64,000 nucleotides of DNA, taken from positions 6,566,425 through 6,630,424 of the forward strand of contig NZ_JAQNDM010000002.1 of assembly GCF_028368975.1 (NCBI RefSeq). The letters are read 5' to 3'. Source of the DNA: Stigmatella ashevillena (lineage in GTDB: Bacteria; Myxococcota; Myxococcia; Myxococcales; Myxococcaceae). Each line of letters begins with the position of its first letter. Within the stretch, counting starts at the first letter, position 1. Below, one piece after another: positions 8,270-16,360 of this stretch. Both the position numbers and the translations under genes were made by a program. The notes beneath the pieces were generated by a model. The model ran no database searches. It saw only the letters and a program-made list of their open reading frames with translations, and was not told the origin of the DNA.

Positions 8270-9058
8270 TCAGCGGGAATGGCGGGAGGGCAGGGGCACG
8301 GCGCCACCGAGGAGCGTGCGCATGCCCTGCTCGAACTTCGAGCCTCGGGTCTCGAAGGGAACCAGGAGCGTCAGGGCGTGCGCCAGCCACCGGGGCGCTT
8401 GCCCGCGCCACTTCACTTCGAGCAGGGGCGCGGGGAGCCGTTCGAGCAGGTGGGAGGGCATGGCGGGCCCCCCGGTTTCGCTGCGCTGGGGAGGCAGCGC
8501 GAAGGAGAGGTCTTCGTCGAGCGTGAGGCGGACGCCGCCATCGGCGGTGGCCCGCGTGCTGCGGCGGTACCAGGCCGTCACCTGGGGCCGCACCGGGCCG
8601 AAGGCGAGGCGCAGCAGCTCGGTGGGCATGAGCTCCATGGGCAGGGATTCACCCGAGAGCAGCACGTTCGCCGCTTCTTCCGAGACCGGGCAACGGGACT
8701 TCGTGCGCCGGTCCCCCGTGGTCATCTTCATCTCGAGGAACCGAGGTCCCGTCAGCACGGGGGGGTGCGCGAGGTGGGCCGCCCCCGCGTACTCCCTCAA
8801 TCGCAGACGCTGGGGACGTTGGGTCCCACAGGAGGCCAGGAAGTCCAGCCGTTGCGTGTCGAAGTACGTCGTGCGCGTGAAGGCGTGGGGCTGCTCCTGG
8901 TCATACACCAGGGGCTCGGTCCACGGCTGGACCGCCTCCACGAAGGCCTCCACCCCCTCGGGGGCAGGGAGGAAGCGCCGCTCGTGATCCAGTTCCAGGG
9001 ATGGCCGCACCGCTGCCTCACGCTGCTCGACGAACACGACGTCCTCCGCCGCGCTCAT
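8270..9058 (-). CDS. VTC-domain polyphosphate polymerase
   Basis: 262 residues, the usual size of a stand-alone bacterial VTC domain. The tunnel residues known from yeast Vtc4 can be matched: ERRF at 26-29, RTTYFDT at 62-68, RLRLREY at 84-90 (RxRxY), FLEMKMTTGDRRTKSR at 107-122, YRRSTRA at 164-170, LTLDEDLSF at 178-186, LLEVKW at 212-217 and SKFEQGM at 240-246. Vtc4 makes polyphosphate from ATP at a Mn-bound active site. The protein has no membrane span, so it presumably works on the cytoplasmic face, perhaps docked on the DUF4956 protein. Its ATG overlaps the stop of the cotH-like gene (ATGA), so the two are translationally coupled. Confidence 0.92.
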   Translation of the reverse strand: MSAAEDVVFVEQREAAVRPSLELDHERRFLPAPEGVEAFVEAVQPWTEPLVYDQEQPHAFTRTTYFDTQRLDFLASCGTQRPQRLRLREYAGAAHLAHPPVLTGPRFLEMKMTTGDRRTKSRCPVSEEAANVLLSGESLPMELMPTELLRLAFGPVRPQVTAWYRRSTRATADGGVRLTLDEDLSFALPPQRSETGGPAMPSHLLERLPAPLLEVKWRGQAPRWLAHALTLLVPFETRGSKFEQGMRTLLGGAVPLPSRHSR

Positions 9059-10665
9059 GGGGTCCCGAAGGCGGCTTCGACCTGACCGGGGCGCTGCTCG
9101 GCGAAGTTGAGCAAGCCCGAGGTGCCGGTGAGCGCGTCCTGGAACTGCTGGGGGTTGCTCAGGAAGGTGAAGCCCTGGCGCTCCGCGTTCTCTCCGGTGA
9201 CCCAGGGCGCGATGAGGGCGTGCTCCGCGCTCAGGCGGGCCTTCATCGCGTCCGTAGCGAGCGGGCCTCGCACCACCTCCAAGGCATACTGCTGGTAGGC
9301 CGCACGATAGGACGGCTCATCGAGCAGGTAACGGATGAGCGGCCAGGCATCGGTCACCTCGTCGCGTGTCAGCGACGTCGAACCCATCCCGCCGCCTCCT
9401 CCTCCTCCTCCGGCGCTCAGGGTGCGGTCATGGTCCCAGGTGATCCAATGGATGCGCCCGTTCTCCCCGGGATGCGCATAGAGGTAGTAGTTGTGGGTCA
9501 TGGCGCCATAGGCGTCCCAGTGCTGGAGCACGGCGGCAATGGCCAGCCACTTCAGGAAACCATCGACGTCGAACTTCGCCTCGAGGTTCGCGCGCCAGGC
9601 GGCCGCGTCGCTTCGGTCCGCGTTGAGCGCGGTGATGAGCGCCTCCACACTCGACCAGCCCTCCTCGGCGGCATCCGTCTCGGGGCCGAAGGACTCCGCA
9701 TCGAAGGTCTGCAAGCGGGCACCCACGCCGTCGGCTTCGTAGAGCGCGCCCTTGTCCGTACCGAAGAAGCTGTTGAGCAGCGGATCCCCGGGGTCCTCGG
9801 CCAGCGTGTAGAGGCCGTAGTATTCGGGCCCATCGCCGTGGTCCAGGTAGAGCGCCACGAAGGCGGTGTGCGAGGCGGGCACGCCGGACTCGCGGAAGAT
9901 GTCGGTGGCCACCTTGTCGCGGATCAACGAGGCGTCGGCCACGCTGTTGGAGAGCGACAGCTTCTGGAAGCCGTAGAAGCGCTGGTTGTCGATCTCGGGA
10001 TGCTCGTCCTCGAACTTGTCGAAGTGGAGCCGGAAGGGGAGCTTGCCCACCCCGCTGCCCCACGACTGGGACAGCGAGGAGTTGCCCTTGAAACGCACGC
10101 CCACGTGCCACCACGTCTTGTCCCCGAAACGCACCGTCGAGGGCACGTACACGGGCGTATTGGGGATGAGGTCCGAGTTGCCGCCGCCGCCAGGGCCACC
10201 TCCGCCACCGGGAGGCACACCGCCGTCAGGGGGGCCACCGCCGCCGCCTCCGCCGCCTCGGGGCTGGCAGATGAGCGGGCCCTCCTGGAACGGACGGCAG
10301 GTGCTGGTGATGGGGTTGCCCTGGAAGGTCGCGGTGCACGCATCCCCCACAGCCTTGCCCTGACAGGCCTGGAGCAGCTCCTCGGGAAGCGCGCCGCCCC
10401 CACCGCCGCCGCCGGGACCACTGCCCCTCGTGCCGAAGGCTCCCAGCATCCCGGTCATGTCATCCTGCATCGCCTGCCAGTCTTCGGGGGCGAGGGTGAT
10501 GTCGAGCCGGTTCACCTGGCCTTGGGGGAAGACCACGTCATAGGCAGGCTTGGCATTCTTGCCGTGTGTCTCGTCGCTCCACCCGTCAGGCCTCCCGTCG
10601 TCTCCACACGCGGTGGAAAGGAGTGCGAGTGCAGCGAGTGCCCCCAACCTCAAACGTCCAAACAT
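9055..10665 (-). CDS. CotH-family kinase lipoprotein
   Basis: 536 residues. The N-terminus (MFGRLRLGALAALALLSTAC) ends in a lipobox, so the protein is exported and lipidated. The CotH domain shows the sugar/protein-kinase-like signature VRFKGNSS, RDKVATDIFRESGVPA and the metal-binding ITWDHDRTL at about residue 405-413 (the DFG equivalent). CotH in Bacillus phosphorylates spore coat proteins. Three glycine tracts (about residues 85-92, 135-160 and 415-423) interrupt the fold as flexible loops, and four cysteines sit in the insert between the first two tracts. It is the first gene of the five-gene operon; its partners imply that it phosphorylates something outside the inner membrane. Confidence 0.92.
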   Translation of the reverse strand: MFGRLRLGALAALALLSTACGDDGRPDGWSDETHGKNAKPAYDVVFPQGQVNRLDITLAPEDWQAMQDDMTGMLGAFGTRGSGPGGGGGGGALPEELLQACQGKAVGDACTATFQGNPITSTCRPFQEGPLICQPRGGGGGGGGPPDGGVPPGGGGGPGGGGNSDLIPNTPVYVPSTVRFGDKTWWHVGVRFKGNSSLSQSWGSGVGKLPFRLHFDKFEDEHPEIDNQRFYGFQKLSLSNSVADASLIRDKVATDIFRESGVPASHTAFVALYLDHGDGPEYYGLYTLAEDPGDPLLNSFFGTDKGALYEADGVGARLQTFDAESFGPETDAAEEGWSSVEALITALNADRSDAAAWRANLEAKFDVDGFLKWLAIAAVLQHWDAYGAMTHNYYLYAHPGENGRIHWITWDHDRTLSAGGGGGGGGMGSTSLTRDEVTDAWPLIRYLLDEPSYRAAYQQYALEVVRGPLATDAMKARLSAEHALIAPWVTGENAERQGFTFLSNPQQFQDALTGTSGLLNFAEQRPGQVEAAFGTP

Positions 10666-10815
10666 GCAGCGCTCCCAAGGAACGGAGAAGGTCTCTTCGC
10701 CAGGGCCTGGATTGCAGGGCCTGATGCGACGAGGAGCACCTTGGGCGCGGGGTGTGACGTGTTCGTTACATGTTTGTTACGAAGTATTTCGTGGGCTTCC
10801 CGATAGCCCAGTTCT

Positions 10816-10849
10816 CCGGGTGCCCACCCCAGACAGGGCAGGCACCCGG
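10816..10849 (-). terminator. Hairpin downstream of secreted hydrolase gene
   Basis: CCGGGTGCC at 10816-10824 pairs perfectly with GGCACCCGG at 10841-10849 (9 bp, 16-base loop), starting 13 bases past the stop of the gene ending at 10863. No T-run follows on the minus strand, so this would be a GC-hairpin-type or Rho-assisted terminator. Confidence 0.5.
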
Positions 10850-10862
10850 GAGCGCGGGCCAC

Positions 10863-11747
10863 TCAGTAGGCGTATTTGACCACGTCGGCGCGGACAGGGG
10901 CGACAATGCCCTCCCAGTTGCCATTGCCGTAGTGGTTGTAAGCCTCCCCATCATCGCGCAGGGACACCGAGTGGTAGCTCCACTTGGCCTTTCCGTTGCT
11001 GCACGCGTTCGTGCCCGTGTTCAGCGTCCCAGAGCAGAACCAATCGCCGGAATTGCAGTACGAGCCGCCCGAGGTGCCCGAGACGCCTCCTGTGGAGTGA
11101 TAGGACACGGCCTCGTCATCCTGGCCGGGGAGGATGGCCGCGTAGAACGTCCCCTTGGCGCCCGCGAACATGTAGAACCACTTCGAGCGCGTGGCGTTGT
11201 GATCGTACATGGCGCGCGAAGTGGTGGTGACCAGATCCCCCACGATGGGATCACTCACCGCCCACTCCCCGAGGTCGGCCAACTCACTGCCACCCGCCGC
11301 GCCCGAGGCCACGTTCACCCACTTGATGTTCCAGCCGGTCTGCGTGGTGCCATCCGTATTGCCACACACGCCACTGGCATTGGGGGTGGCGTTCTTCTTG
11401 TAACGCGCCGACCCGCCATAGAGCGACAGCGCATAGCCGATTTGCAGGTTCCCGGCGCTGTGCACGGCGATGTAGCACCAATTGTTTCCGGTGCAGAAAC
11501 AGTCCAGCGCATCCCGGATGTAGCCGTTCTGACTGCCAATTTTCTGCGACCCATTCCAGTTCACGGCCTTCTTGTTCACACCGGCCGCGGTGCTGCTGGG
11601 GCCCCAGTTGCTGAAATCATTGTAATTGCCAATCTGAGTGCCACCGCCATTCTTGCCATGAATCCACAGGGTGTAATTGGTGGCCGATGCTTCCGGCACC
11701 ACCAGAACGGTCAGGGCGAAGAGGACGGCGGAGAACAACTTTTTCAT
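10863..11747 (-). CDS. Secreted serine-hydrolase-like protein
   Basis: 294 residues with a clean signal peptide (MKKLFSAVLFALTVLVVPEASA). The mature protein starts with a strand and loop YTLWIHGKNGGG, like the HGxxG oxyanion loop of lipases. AVHSAGN at about residue 94-100 has the spacing of a nucleophile elbow (here HSAGN rather than strict GxSxG). A late His in SYHSVS and an Asp in SLRDDGEAYNH could complete a triad. Six or more cysteines suggest an extracellular disulfide-bonded enzyme. Base composition is lower in GC and richer in Asn/Thr than its neighbours. A secreted esterase or lipase-like enzyme is the best reading; the exact family was not recognised. Confidence 0.7.
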   Translation of the reverse strand: MKKLFSAVLFALTVLVVPEASATNYTLWIHGKNGGGTQIGNYNDFSNWGPSSTAAGVNKKAVNWNGSQKIGSQNGYIRDALDCFCTGNNWCYIAVHSAGNLQIGYALSLYGGSARYKKNATPNASGVCGNTDGTTQTGWNIKWVNVASGAAGGSELADLGEWAVSDPIVGDLVTTTSRAMYDHNATRSKWFYMFAGAKGTFYAAILPGQDDEAVSYHSTGGVSGTSGGSYCNSGDWFCSGTLNTGTNACSNGKAKWSYHSVSLRDDGEAYNHYGNGNWEGIVAPVRADVVKYAY

Positions 11748-11920
11748 GAGAGCGCCTCCAACGAGGGGGGATGTACGTGAGCCCCCAGCCTACAGCGCCA
11801 TTCTCAATCAAAGCGATGGTCAAGAAGAACGAGGGCTTCAAGAAAAACCTGACTCAATGTGTCAAATGTATTGAGTGGGTTATCTGCGACCTCGGCTTGC
11901 CCTGAGTGTATCCTGCCCCC

Positions 11921-13639
11921 ATGTCCTCATCCAATGCTCTTGCCCCATCGCCTTGGCGGCCTCTTGGCGTGTCTGCCGTGCTGGCCCTCTCGGTCGGCGG
12001 CTGCGGTCCCCTCTCCGCGGGAGTCTCCTCTGAGCCGGAGGTGCCTCTTTCCCAGTCCGTCGCGCTTGCGCCTGAATTCGTGACGGTGCTCGAGCCCGAG
12101 GCGGACGCCAAGGTCACGACGGGAATCTACGAGGAGCACGTCAACTTCGGCGCTGACGAAAACTTCAAGGTCAGCGTGTGGTTCCAGACGTTTTCCTACC
12201 TCCGCTTCAACCTGGGCAGCCTTCCCGCGGGAGCGAAGATCCGCTCGGTGAAGCTCATGGCCACTGCCTTTCAAGGGTACTCCGCCGGCGGCGACGGCAA
12301 CGTCTACACGTATCTCGTCCCGGACAACACCTGGGGGGAGTACACCCTCAACTGGAACAATCGGCCGCCGCCTTCCGGGGAGCCCCTGGGCTGGTGGTTC
12401 CTCTGGTACCCGAGCTCCAGCTGGATCGAGGACAAGCTCGGCGTGAACGAGGATCCGAGCCTCATCCCCGTCGTTCAGAGCGCAGTGGATGCCGCCGACC
12501 GCCGGATCTCGTTCCAGCTCCGCAACCATGGCTACTACGATACGACCTACCACTCGCGCGAGGTGGCGGACGCCACGAGGCGCCCCAAGCTCGAGGTCCA
12601 CTACACCCAGGGCGACGTCTGGGCGAACGCGAGCCCCTTGCCGACGGGCCGCACGAAGCACAGCGCCACGCAGCTGGCGGATGGCCGGGTGCTGGTGGCA
12701 GGCGGGGCCAGCGGCGCGGGGTGGACGGACAGCGCGGCCCTCTACTCGCCCGCCACGGGAACCTGGGCGGCCACGGCCCCTCTGTCCGTGAAGCGCTATG
12801 GGCACGGCGCCACGCTCCTGTGGTCCGGCGAGGTGTTTGTCACGGGCGGGCAGAACAATGGTGTCTCCACCGCTTCGACCGAGCGGTATGACGCCACCAC
12901 CGGCACCTGGAGCGCCACGGCTTCCATGTCGGTGGCTCGCTTCCGTCACACCGTGACGGTGCTGAATGATGGGCGTCTGCTCGTTGTCGGTGGCTTTGAT
13001 GGCACCACGGGACTGACGAGCACGGAACTGTACAACCCGCACAGTGACACCTGGACGTCCGGGCCTTCCCTGTCCACGCGGCGCTACGGCCACACGGCCA
13101 CGTTGTTGGTGGATGGACGGGTGCTGGTGGCGGGGGGACACACGGGGGGACAGGCGTTGGCCACCGCCGAGGTGTATGATCCCGCCACGAACAGCTGGAC
13201 GGGAGCCGGCACCATGGGCTCCCGCCACTTCGGTCACGCGGCGGTTTTGCTGCTGGACGGACGGGTTCTGGTCGTGAGCGGGCTCACCCCGGGCGGTGTC
13301 CACACGCCCACCACCGAACTCTATGAGCCCACCACGGGGGCGTGGACGGCCACGGGTTCACTGGCCACGGCGCGCAGCGAGTTCAGCCTGGCGGCGTTGC
13401 CCTCGGGCCGGGTGCTGGTGCTGGGCGGCACCGACGGCACGGCCACCACCCCCACGGTGGAGAGCTACAACGTGGCCACGGGCACATGGACGTCGGCGCC
13501 TTCCATGCGCACCGCGCGCCGCAACCTCACGGCCACGGTGCTGCTCGAGGGCCGCATTCTTGCCGTAGGCGGCCAGGAGGATGCCTCCACCGTCCCCCTT
13601 GTCTCCTCCGAGCTGCTCACGCCAGGGACGGACCTCTAA
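11921..13639 (+). CDS. Kelch-repeat lipoprotein with N-terminal CBM96-like domain
   Basis: 572 residues from the ATG at 11921. A signal with a cysteine after VLALSVGG suggests a lipoprotein. Residues about 45-225 resemble a DNRLRE/CBM96-type beta-sandwich (EADAKVTTGIYEEHVNFGAD, SYLRFNLGSLPAGAKIRSVKL). The rest is six to seven kelch blades of the form GRVLVxGGxxxxxxxxxxELYxPxTxxWT, giving a beta-propeller. Such proteins are abundant in myxobacteria and are thought to bind surface glycans or partners. It is followed by 277 bases of spacer containing the control region of the next operon. Confidence 0.88.
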   Translation: MSSSNALAPSPWRPLGVSAVLALSVGGCGPLSAGVSSEPEVPLSQSVALAPEFVTVLEPEADAKVTTGIYEEHVNFGADENFKVSVWFQTFSYLRFNLGSLPAGAKIRSVKLMATAFQGYSAGGDGNVYTYLVPDNTWGEYTLNWNNRPPPSGEPLGWWFLWYPSSSWIEDKLGVNEDPSLIPVVQSAVDAADRRISFQLRNHGYYDTTYHSREVADATRRPKLEVHYTQGDVWANASPLPTGRTKHSATQLADGRVLVAGGASGAGWTDSAALYSPATGTWAATAPLSVKRYGHGATLLWSGEVFVTGGQNNGVSTASTERYDATTGTWSATASMSVARFRHTVTVLNDGRLLVVGGFDGTTGLTSTELYNPHSDTWTSGPSLSTRRYGHTATLLVDGRVLVAGGHTGGQALATAEVYDPATNSWTGAGTMGSRHFGHAAVLLLDGRVLVVSGLTPGGVHTPTTELYEPTTGAWTATGSLATARSEFSLAALPSGRVLVLGGTDGTATTPTVESYNVATGTWTSAPSMRTARRNLTATVLLEGRILAVGGQEDASTVPLVSSELLTPGTDL

Positions 13640-13846
13640 CGGTCGTTGCCGGAGGGGGCCGGAAGGGCTTCGGCTCCACCCAGGGCATCCTCTCGCAGAA
13701 GCAGCACGCTCGTGTCGCGGTGGCAGCCCCGTCCTCGGAGTGAGTCCCAGCAGGCAGTGCCCTTCTGCCTGCTTCGAAGGTTGCGTTTGACGGGCCCTCG
13801 TCCGGGCATCCGGCGGGTCGTCATTCTGTCGTGCCCCAGCGGGTCT

Positions 13847-13879
13847 TTCCCGGTTCTCGTAACTGGAATTCCCGGTTCT
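13847..13879 (+). promoter_or_regulatory. 11-bp direct repeat pair in front of the AfsA-type operon
   Basis: TTCCCGGTTCT occurs at 13847-13857 and again at 13869-13879, exactly 22 bases apart, i.e. two helical turns. A -10-like TAGACT follows at once (13880-13885), 32 bases before the afsA-like start. In streptomycetes, SARP activators bind direct repeats with 11- or 22-bp periodicity just upstream of the -10. The repeats are seen directly; the activator and its type are inferred. Confidence 0.5.
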
Positions 13880-13884
13880 TAGAC

Positions 13885-13913
13885 TGTCTTTCCCTTTCAG
13901 TTGGAGAAAGACA
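13885..13913 (+). promoter_or_regulatory. Inverted repeat covering the ribosome site of the AfsA-type gene
   Basis: TGTCTTTC (13885-13892) and GAAAGACA (13906-13913) form an 8-bp stem with a 13-base loop. The right arm overlaps the Shine-Dalgarno GGAGAAAG (13903-13910) of the gene starting at 13917. It could be an RNA hairpin that hides the ribosome site, or a DNA operator. Confidence 0.4.
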
Positions 13914-13916
13914 GAC

Positions 13917-14738
13917 ATGCAACACGCTTTAAGCCATCCCGAACGTCGCGTGCGGGTGGACTCGCCGGAGGCCGTCCCATTCCTGCTCGTTCCCGAGCCC
14001 ATCCTCCCGGGAATTGATCACCCGTGCCGCATCCCGGTGAAGAATGTGGAAGAGGCGGAGTTTCTGGCGGCGGTGCTCCAGCAGCACTGCGGGCTCTACC
14101 TGGGGGCACGGGCCTCTGAATACCGGGAGCTGGCGGACTGGGCGGACACGACGCCTGTGGGCGTGAGCGTGGGCCAGAGCTGGCGGAAGGAGCCACTGGA
14201 GCACCTTTCCGAGCTGCTGAGCCGGGTGCCGGTCCGCAATCCGGTCTCCGAAGGTCGGCAATGGTTCGAAGCGGGAGAATCCCAGGCGATGGAGCGCATC
14301 GCGTCCGTGCTCGTCCACAAGCGGGACCCGGCGAACGTGCTGCTCGCCAATGCCTGCCGGGTGGGAGCGCTCCAGCAGTACAACGCGTTCACGGACTCAC
14401 CCGAGTTTGTCTTCGACCATCCGTCGGATCACGTGCAGGGCATGCTCCTCACGGAGATCGCGCGTCAGGCGTGCATCGCGGTGGTCCACCAGGTCGGACT
14501 GCCGCTCGGCTGGATCGTCGTCTTGACGCGCCTCTCGCTGGACTTTCAGCGCTTCGTGCGGAGCGATGCCCCCATGGTGGTTCGTGCTTTCACCAGCTTC
14601 CGGCTTCCAGAGTGGGAGGGACCGGTGCGGAGCGACGGACGCCGGAACCGCAGCTGGGTCTTTGTCCAGGTCTGGCAGCAGGGGAACTGTTGTTTCTCGG
14701 GGCACATCACGGGCGTCAGCGCGAAGGGGCCGTCATGA
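13917..14738 (+). CDS. AfsA-type hotdog-domain protein
   Basis: 273 residues. The region from about 120 to 235 fits the A-factor biosynthesis hotdog: VHKRDPANVLLA, then FDHPSDHVQGMLLTEIARQACIAV, the DHxxxMLLxEaxRQ signature of AfsA/ScbA. Those enzymes couple a beta-ketoacyl chain from ACP to a dihydroxyacetone-phosphate backbone to begin gamma-butyrolactone synthesis. Classical AfsA has two hotdog repeats in about 300 residues; here the first ~110 residues are divergent, so the N-terminal repeat may be degenerate. First gene of a five-gene overlapping operon; its stop overlaps the next start (ATGA). Product chemistry is inferred from the family only. Confidence 0.85.
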   Translation: MQHALSHPERRVRVDSPEAVPFLLVPEPILPGIDHPCRIPVKNVEEAEFLAAVLQQHCGLYLGARASEYRELADWADTTPVGVSVGQSWRKEPLEHLSELLSRVPVRNPVSEGRQWFEAGESQAMERIASVLVHKRDPANVLLANACRVGALQQYNAFTDSPEFVFDHPSDHVQGMLLTEIARQACIAVVHQVGLPLGWIVVLTRLSLDFQRFVRSDAPMVVRAFTSFRLPEWEGPVRSDGRRNRSWVFVQVWQQGNCCFSGHITGVSAKGPS

Positions 14739-15382
14739 AGAACCTGCACCGCTGGATGCCCACCCTGTTGCTGGTGGCGGGGATGGTGCTGCTCGTGCCG
14801 CTCGGTGTCCGCCAGGTCATGCGTACACCCGAGGAGGGTCGGCCGGTGACAGCCCTGATGCTGGCGGCCTATCTGGCCTGGGCACTGATCGAAAGCCGCG
14901 TGACATATCGCGAGAGCCGCAAGCCCACCGCCGAGCGCGACGGCGCCACGCTCGAGTTCTACGCCGTGGGACGGCTGGCGACGGTCCTGCTCGCGCTGGC
15001 GCCCCCGATGCTGGCGGTGGACCTCGGGGTGCACATCGGGGGGCTGCTCTGTTTCACGGGCGGGGTCGCGCTGCGGCTGATTGCCATCCGCACGCTGGGC
15101 CGAGCCTATTCGCACCGGGTGCGGCTGCCGGACGCGAGCCTGCTCGTCACGGACGGCGTGTACCGGCTCCTTCGACATCCGGCCTACACCGGCATGTTGC
15201 TGGCGCACGTGGGCTATCTCCTCGTCTTCCCAGGCGTGCCAGGGATTGCCGCGTTCGTGGCGGTCTTCGTCCCGGCCGTGCTCTTGCGCATCCGGTATGA
15301 GGAGCGGCTGCTCCTGGGCTCCTTCCCGGGCTACGCGGCGTACGCGGCGAGCCGCAAGCGGCTGGTTCCATGGCTCTGGTAA
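14735..15382 (+). CDS. Isoprenylcysteine-methyltransferase-like membrane protein
   Basis: 215 residues with several hydrophobic spans and the C-terminal ICMT/PEMT-type motif GVYRLLRHPAYTGMLLAHVGYLL at about 150-170, followed by RIRYEERLLLGSFPGYAAYAA (R-x-EE-x-L...FxxYxxY). These residues bind S-adenosylmethionine and substrate in the ICMT family. Expected to O- or N-methylate a small hydrophobic substrate at the inner membrane. The start ATG lies inside the stop of the hotdog gene and the end overlaps the next gene by 13 bases. Confidence 0.85.
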   Translation: MKNLHRWMPTLLLVAGMVLLVPLGVRQVMRTPEEGRPVTALMLAAYLAWALIESRVTYRESRKPTAERDGATLEFYAVGRLATVLLALAPPMLAVDLGVHIGGLLCFTGGVALRLIAIRTLGRAYSHRVRLPDASLLVTDGVYRLLRHPAYTGMLLAHVGYLLVFPGVPGIAAFVAVFVPAVLLRIRYEERLLLGSFPGYAAYAASRKRLVPWLW

Positions 15383-16344
15383 CCCGGCCCGACAATTTCG
15401 CCGTCGTGCTCCTGGGCGCCACCGGCATGGTGGGTCAGGCGCTCCTGCGGCAGCGCGGAGCACATCCCGTCCATGCGCTGGTGCGCACCCCGGATGGACG
15501 GGACTGGGGCGACGGCGTCCACGTCGTGCGGGGAGACCTGCACGGCATTCCAGAGGCGCTCTTTCCCTCGCGCCCGTACGTGGTCGTGCACTTCGCCACG
15601 AAGCAGCGAGACCCGGACGGCACGGGCTTCGAGCGGACCAACGTGGAGGGGACGCAGCGCCTCCTGGAGCGGCTTTCGGGGGACTGCCGGGGTGTCATCC
15701 ACGGCAGCTCCATGTCCGTCTACGGCCCGGGCCCCCACTCGGGCGTGACGGAGGACGCGCCGCTGGCCCCGCTCACCCCGTTGGCCCGCTCCCGCGCGGC
15801 AGCCGAGGCGCTCATCACGCGGCACGCCGTAGAGGCCGGCCTGCATGCGGCGCTGCTCCGGCCGCGCTTTCTCCTGGGGCGGGGAGACCGGTTCGTGCTG
15901 CCCACGGTGGTGAAGCTGCTGAAGCGCCGGCTCCAGTTGGGCGGCGACGCCGTGGCCTGCTCGGTCATCGATGTCGATGATTTCGGCGAGATCATCTGGC
16001 GGCTCGCGCGGCGGATGGTGGAGACGTCCTGCCCCGAGCAGCGGGCGTACAACGTCGCCTGTTCACGCCCGCTCGTGCGCTCGGAGTTCCTGGGCACGGT
16101 GCGCCAGGCGCTCGATTTGCCGTGGCCCCTCGTGACGGTGTCCGTGCCGGAGGGGCTCCTTCGCACATTGCGGGAAGCCCCCAGCCGGCGTGCCCAGGCG
16201 GTAGCCGAGCGCCTGGAGTTGATGACCCGCTCGCAGTGCCTGGATGTCTCGCGCCTCCAGGCGGTGCTGGATGGCCCGGAGGACCTGTTGACCCGGTCTC
16301 CGGTGGATGTCCTGCGAGCTGCCCTTGAAGCCTTTCGTTCCTGA
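15370..16344 (+). CDS. Extended-SDR epimerase/dehydratase-like protein, catalytic Tyr/Lys replaced
   Basis: 324 residues. The NAD-binding glycine motif (VVLLGATGMVGQALL) and the later IHGSSMSVYGPG and NVEGT segments mark an extended SDR. In the position of the catalytic YxxxK the sequence reads PLARSRAAAE, so Tyr becomes Leu and Lys becomes Arg. The enzyme may use another mechanism, bind NAD(P) without redox catalysis, or act as a partner protein. It overlaps the ICMT-like gene by 13 bases and lies 16 bases before the next start, firmly inside the operon. Confidence 0.85.
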   Translation: MALVTRPDNFAVVLLGATGMVGQALLRQRGAHPVHALVRTPDGRDWGDGVHVVRGDLHGIPEALFPSRPYVVVHFATKQRDPDGTGFERTNVEGTQRLLERLSGDCRGVIHGSSMSVYGPGPHSGVTEDAPLAPLTPLARSRAAAEALITRHAVEAGLHAALLRPRFLLGRGDRFVLPTVVKLLKRRLQLGGDAVACSVIDVDDFGEIIWRLARRMVETSCPEQRAYNVACSRPLVRSEFLGTVRQALDLPWPLVTVSVPEGLLRTLREAPSRRAQAVAERLELMTRSQCLDVSRLQAVLDGPEDLLTRSPVDVLRAALEAFRS

Positions 16345-16360
16345 AGGAATCCCACACATC

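Noticed and set aside
10180-10260. GGC-rich tract as possible microsatellite or repeat element
   Set aside because: It is in frame as polyglycine within the CotH gene and explained by coding.
14261-15382. Long upstream extension of the ICMT-like gene
   Set aside because: The extension overlaps the AfsA-type gene in another frame; the ATGA start at 14735 is better.
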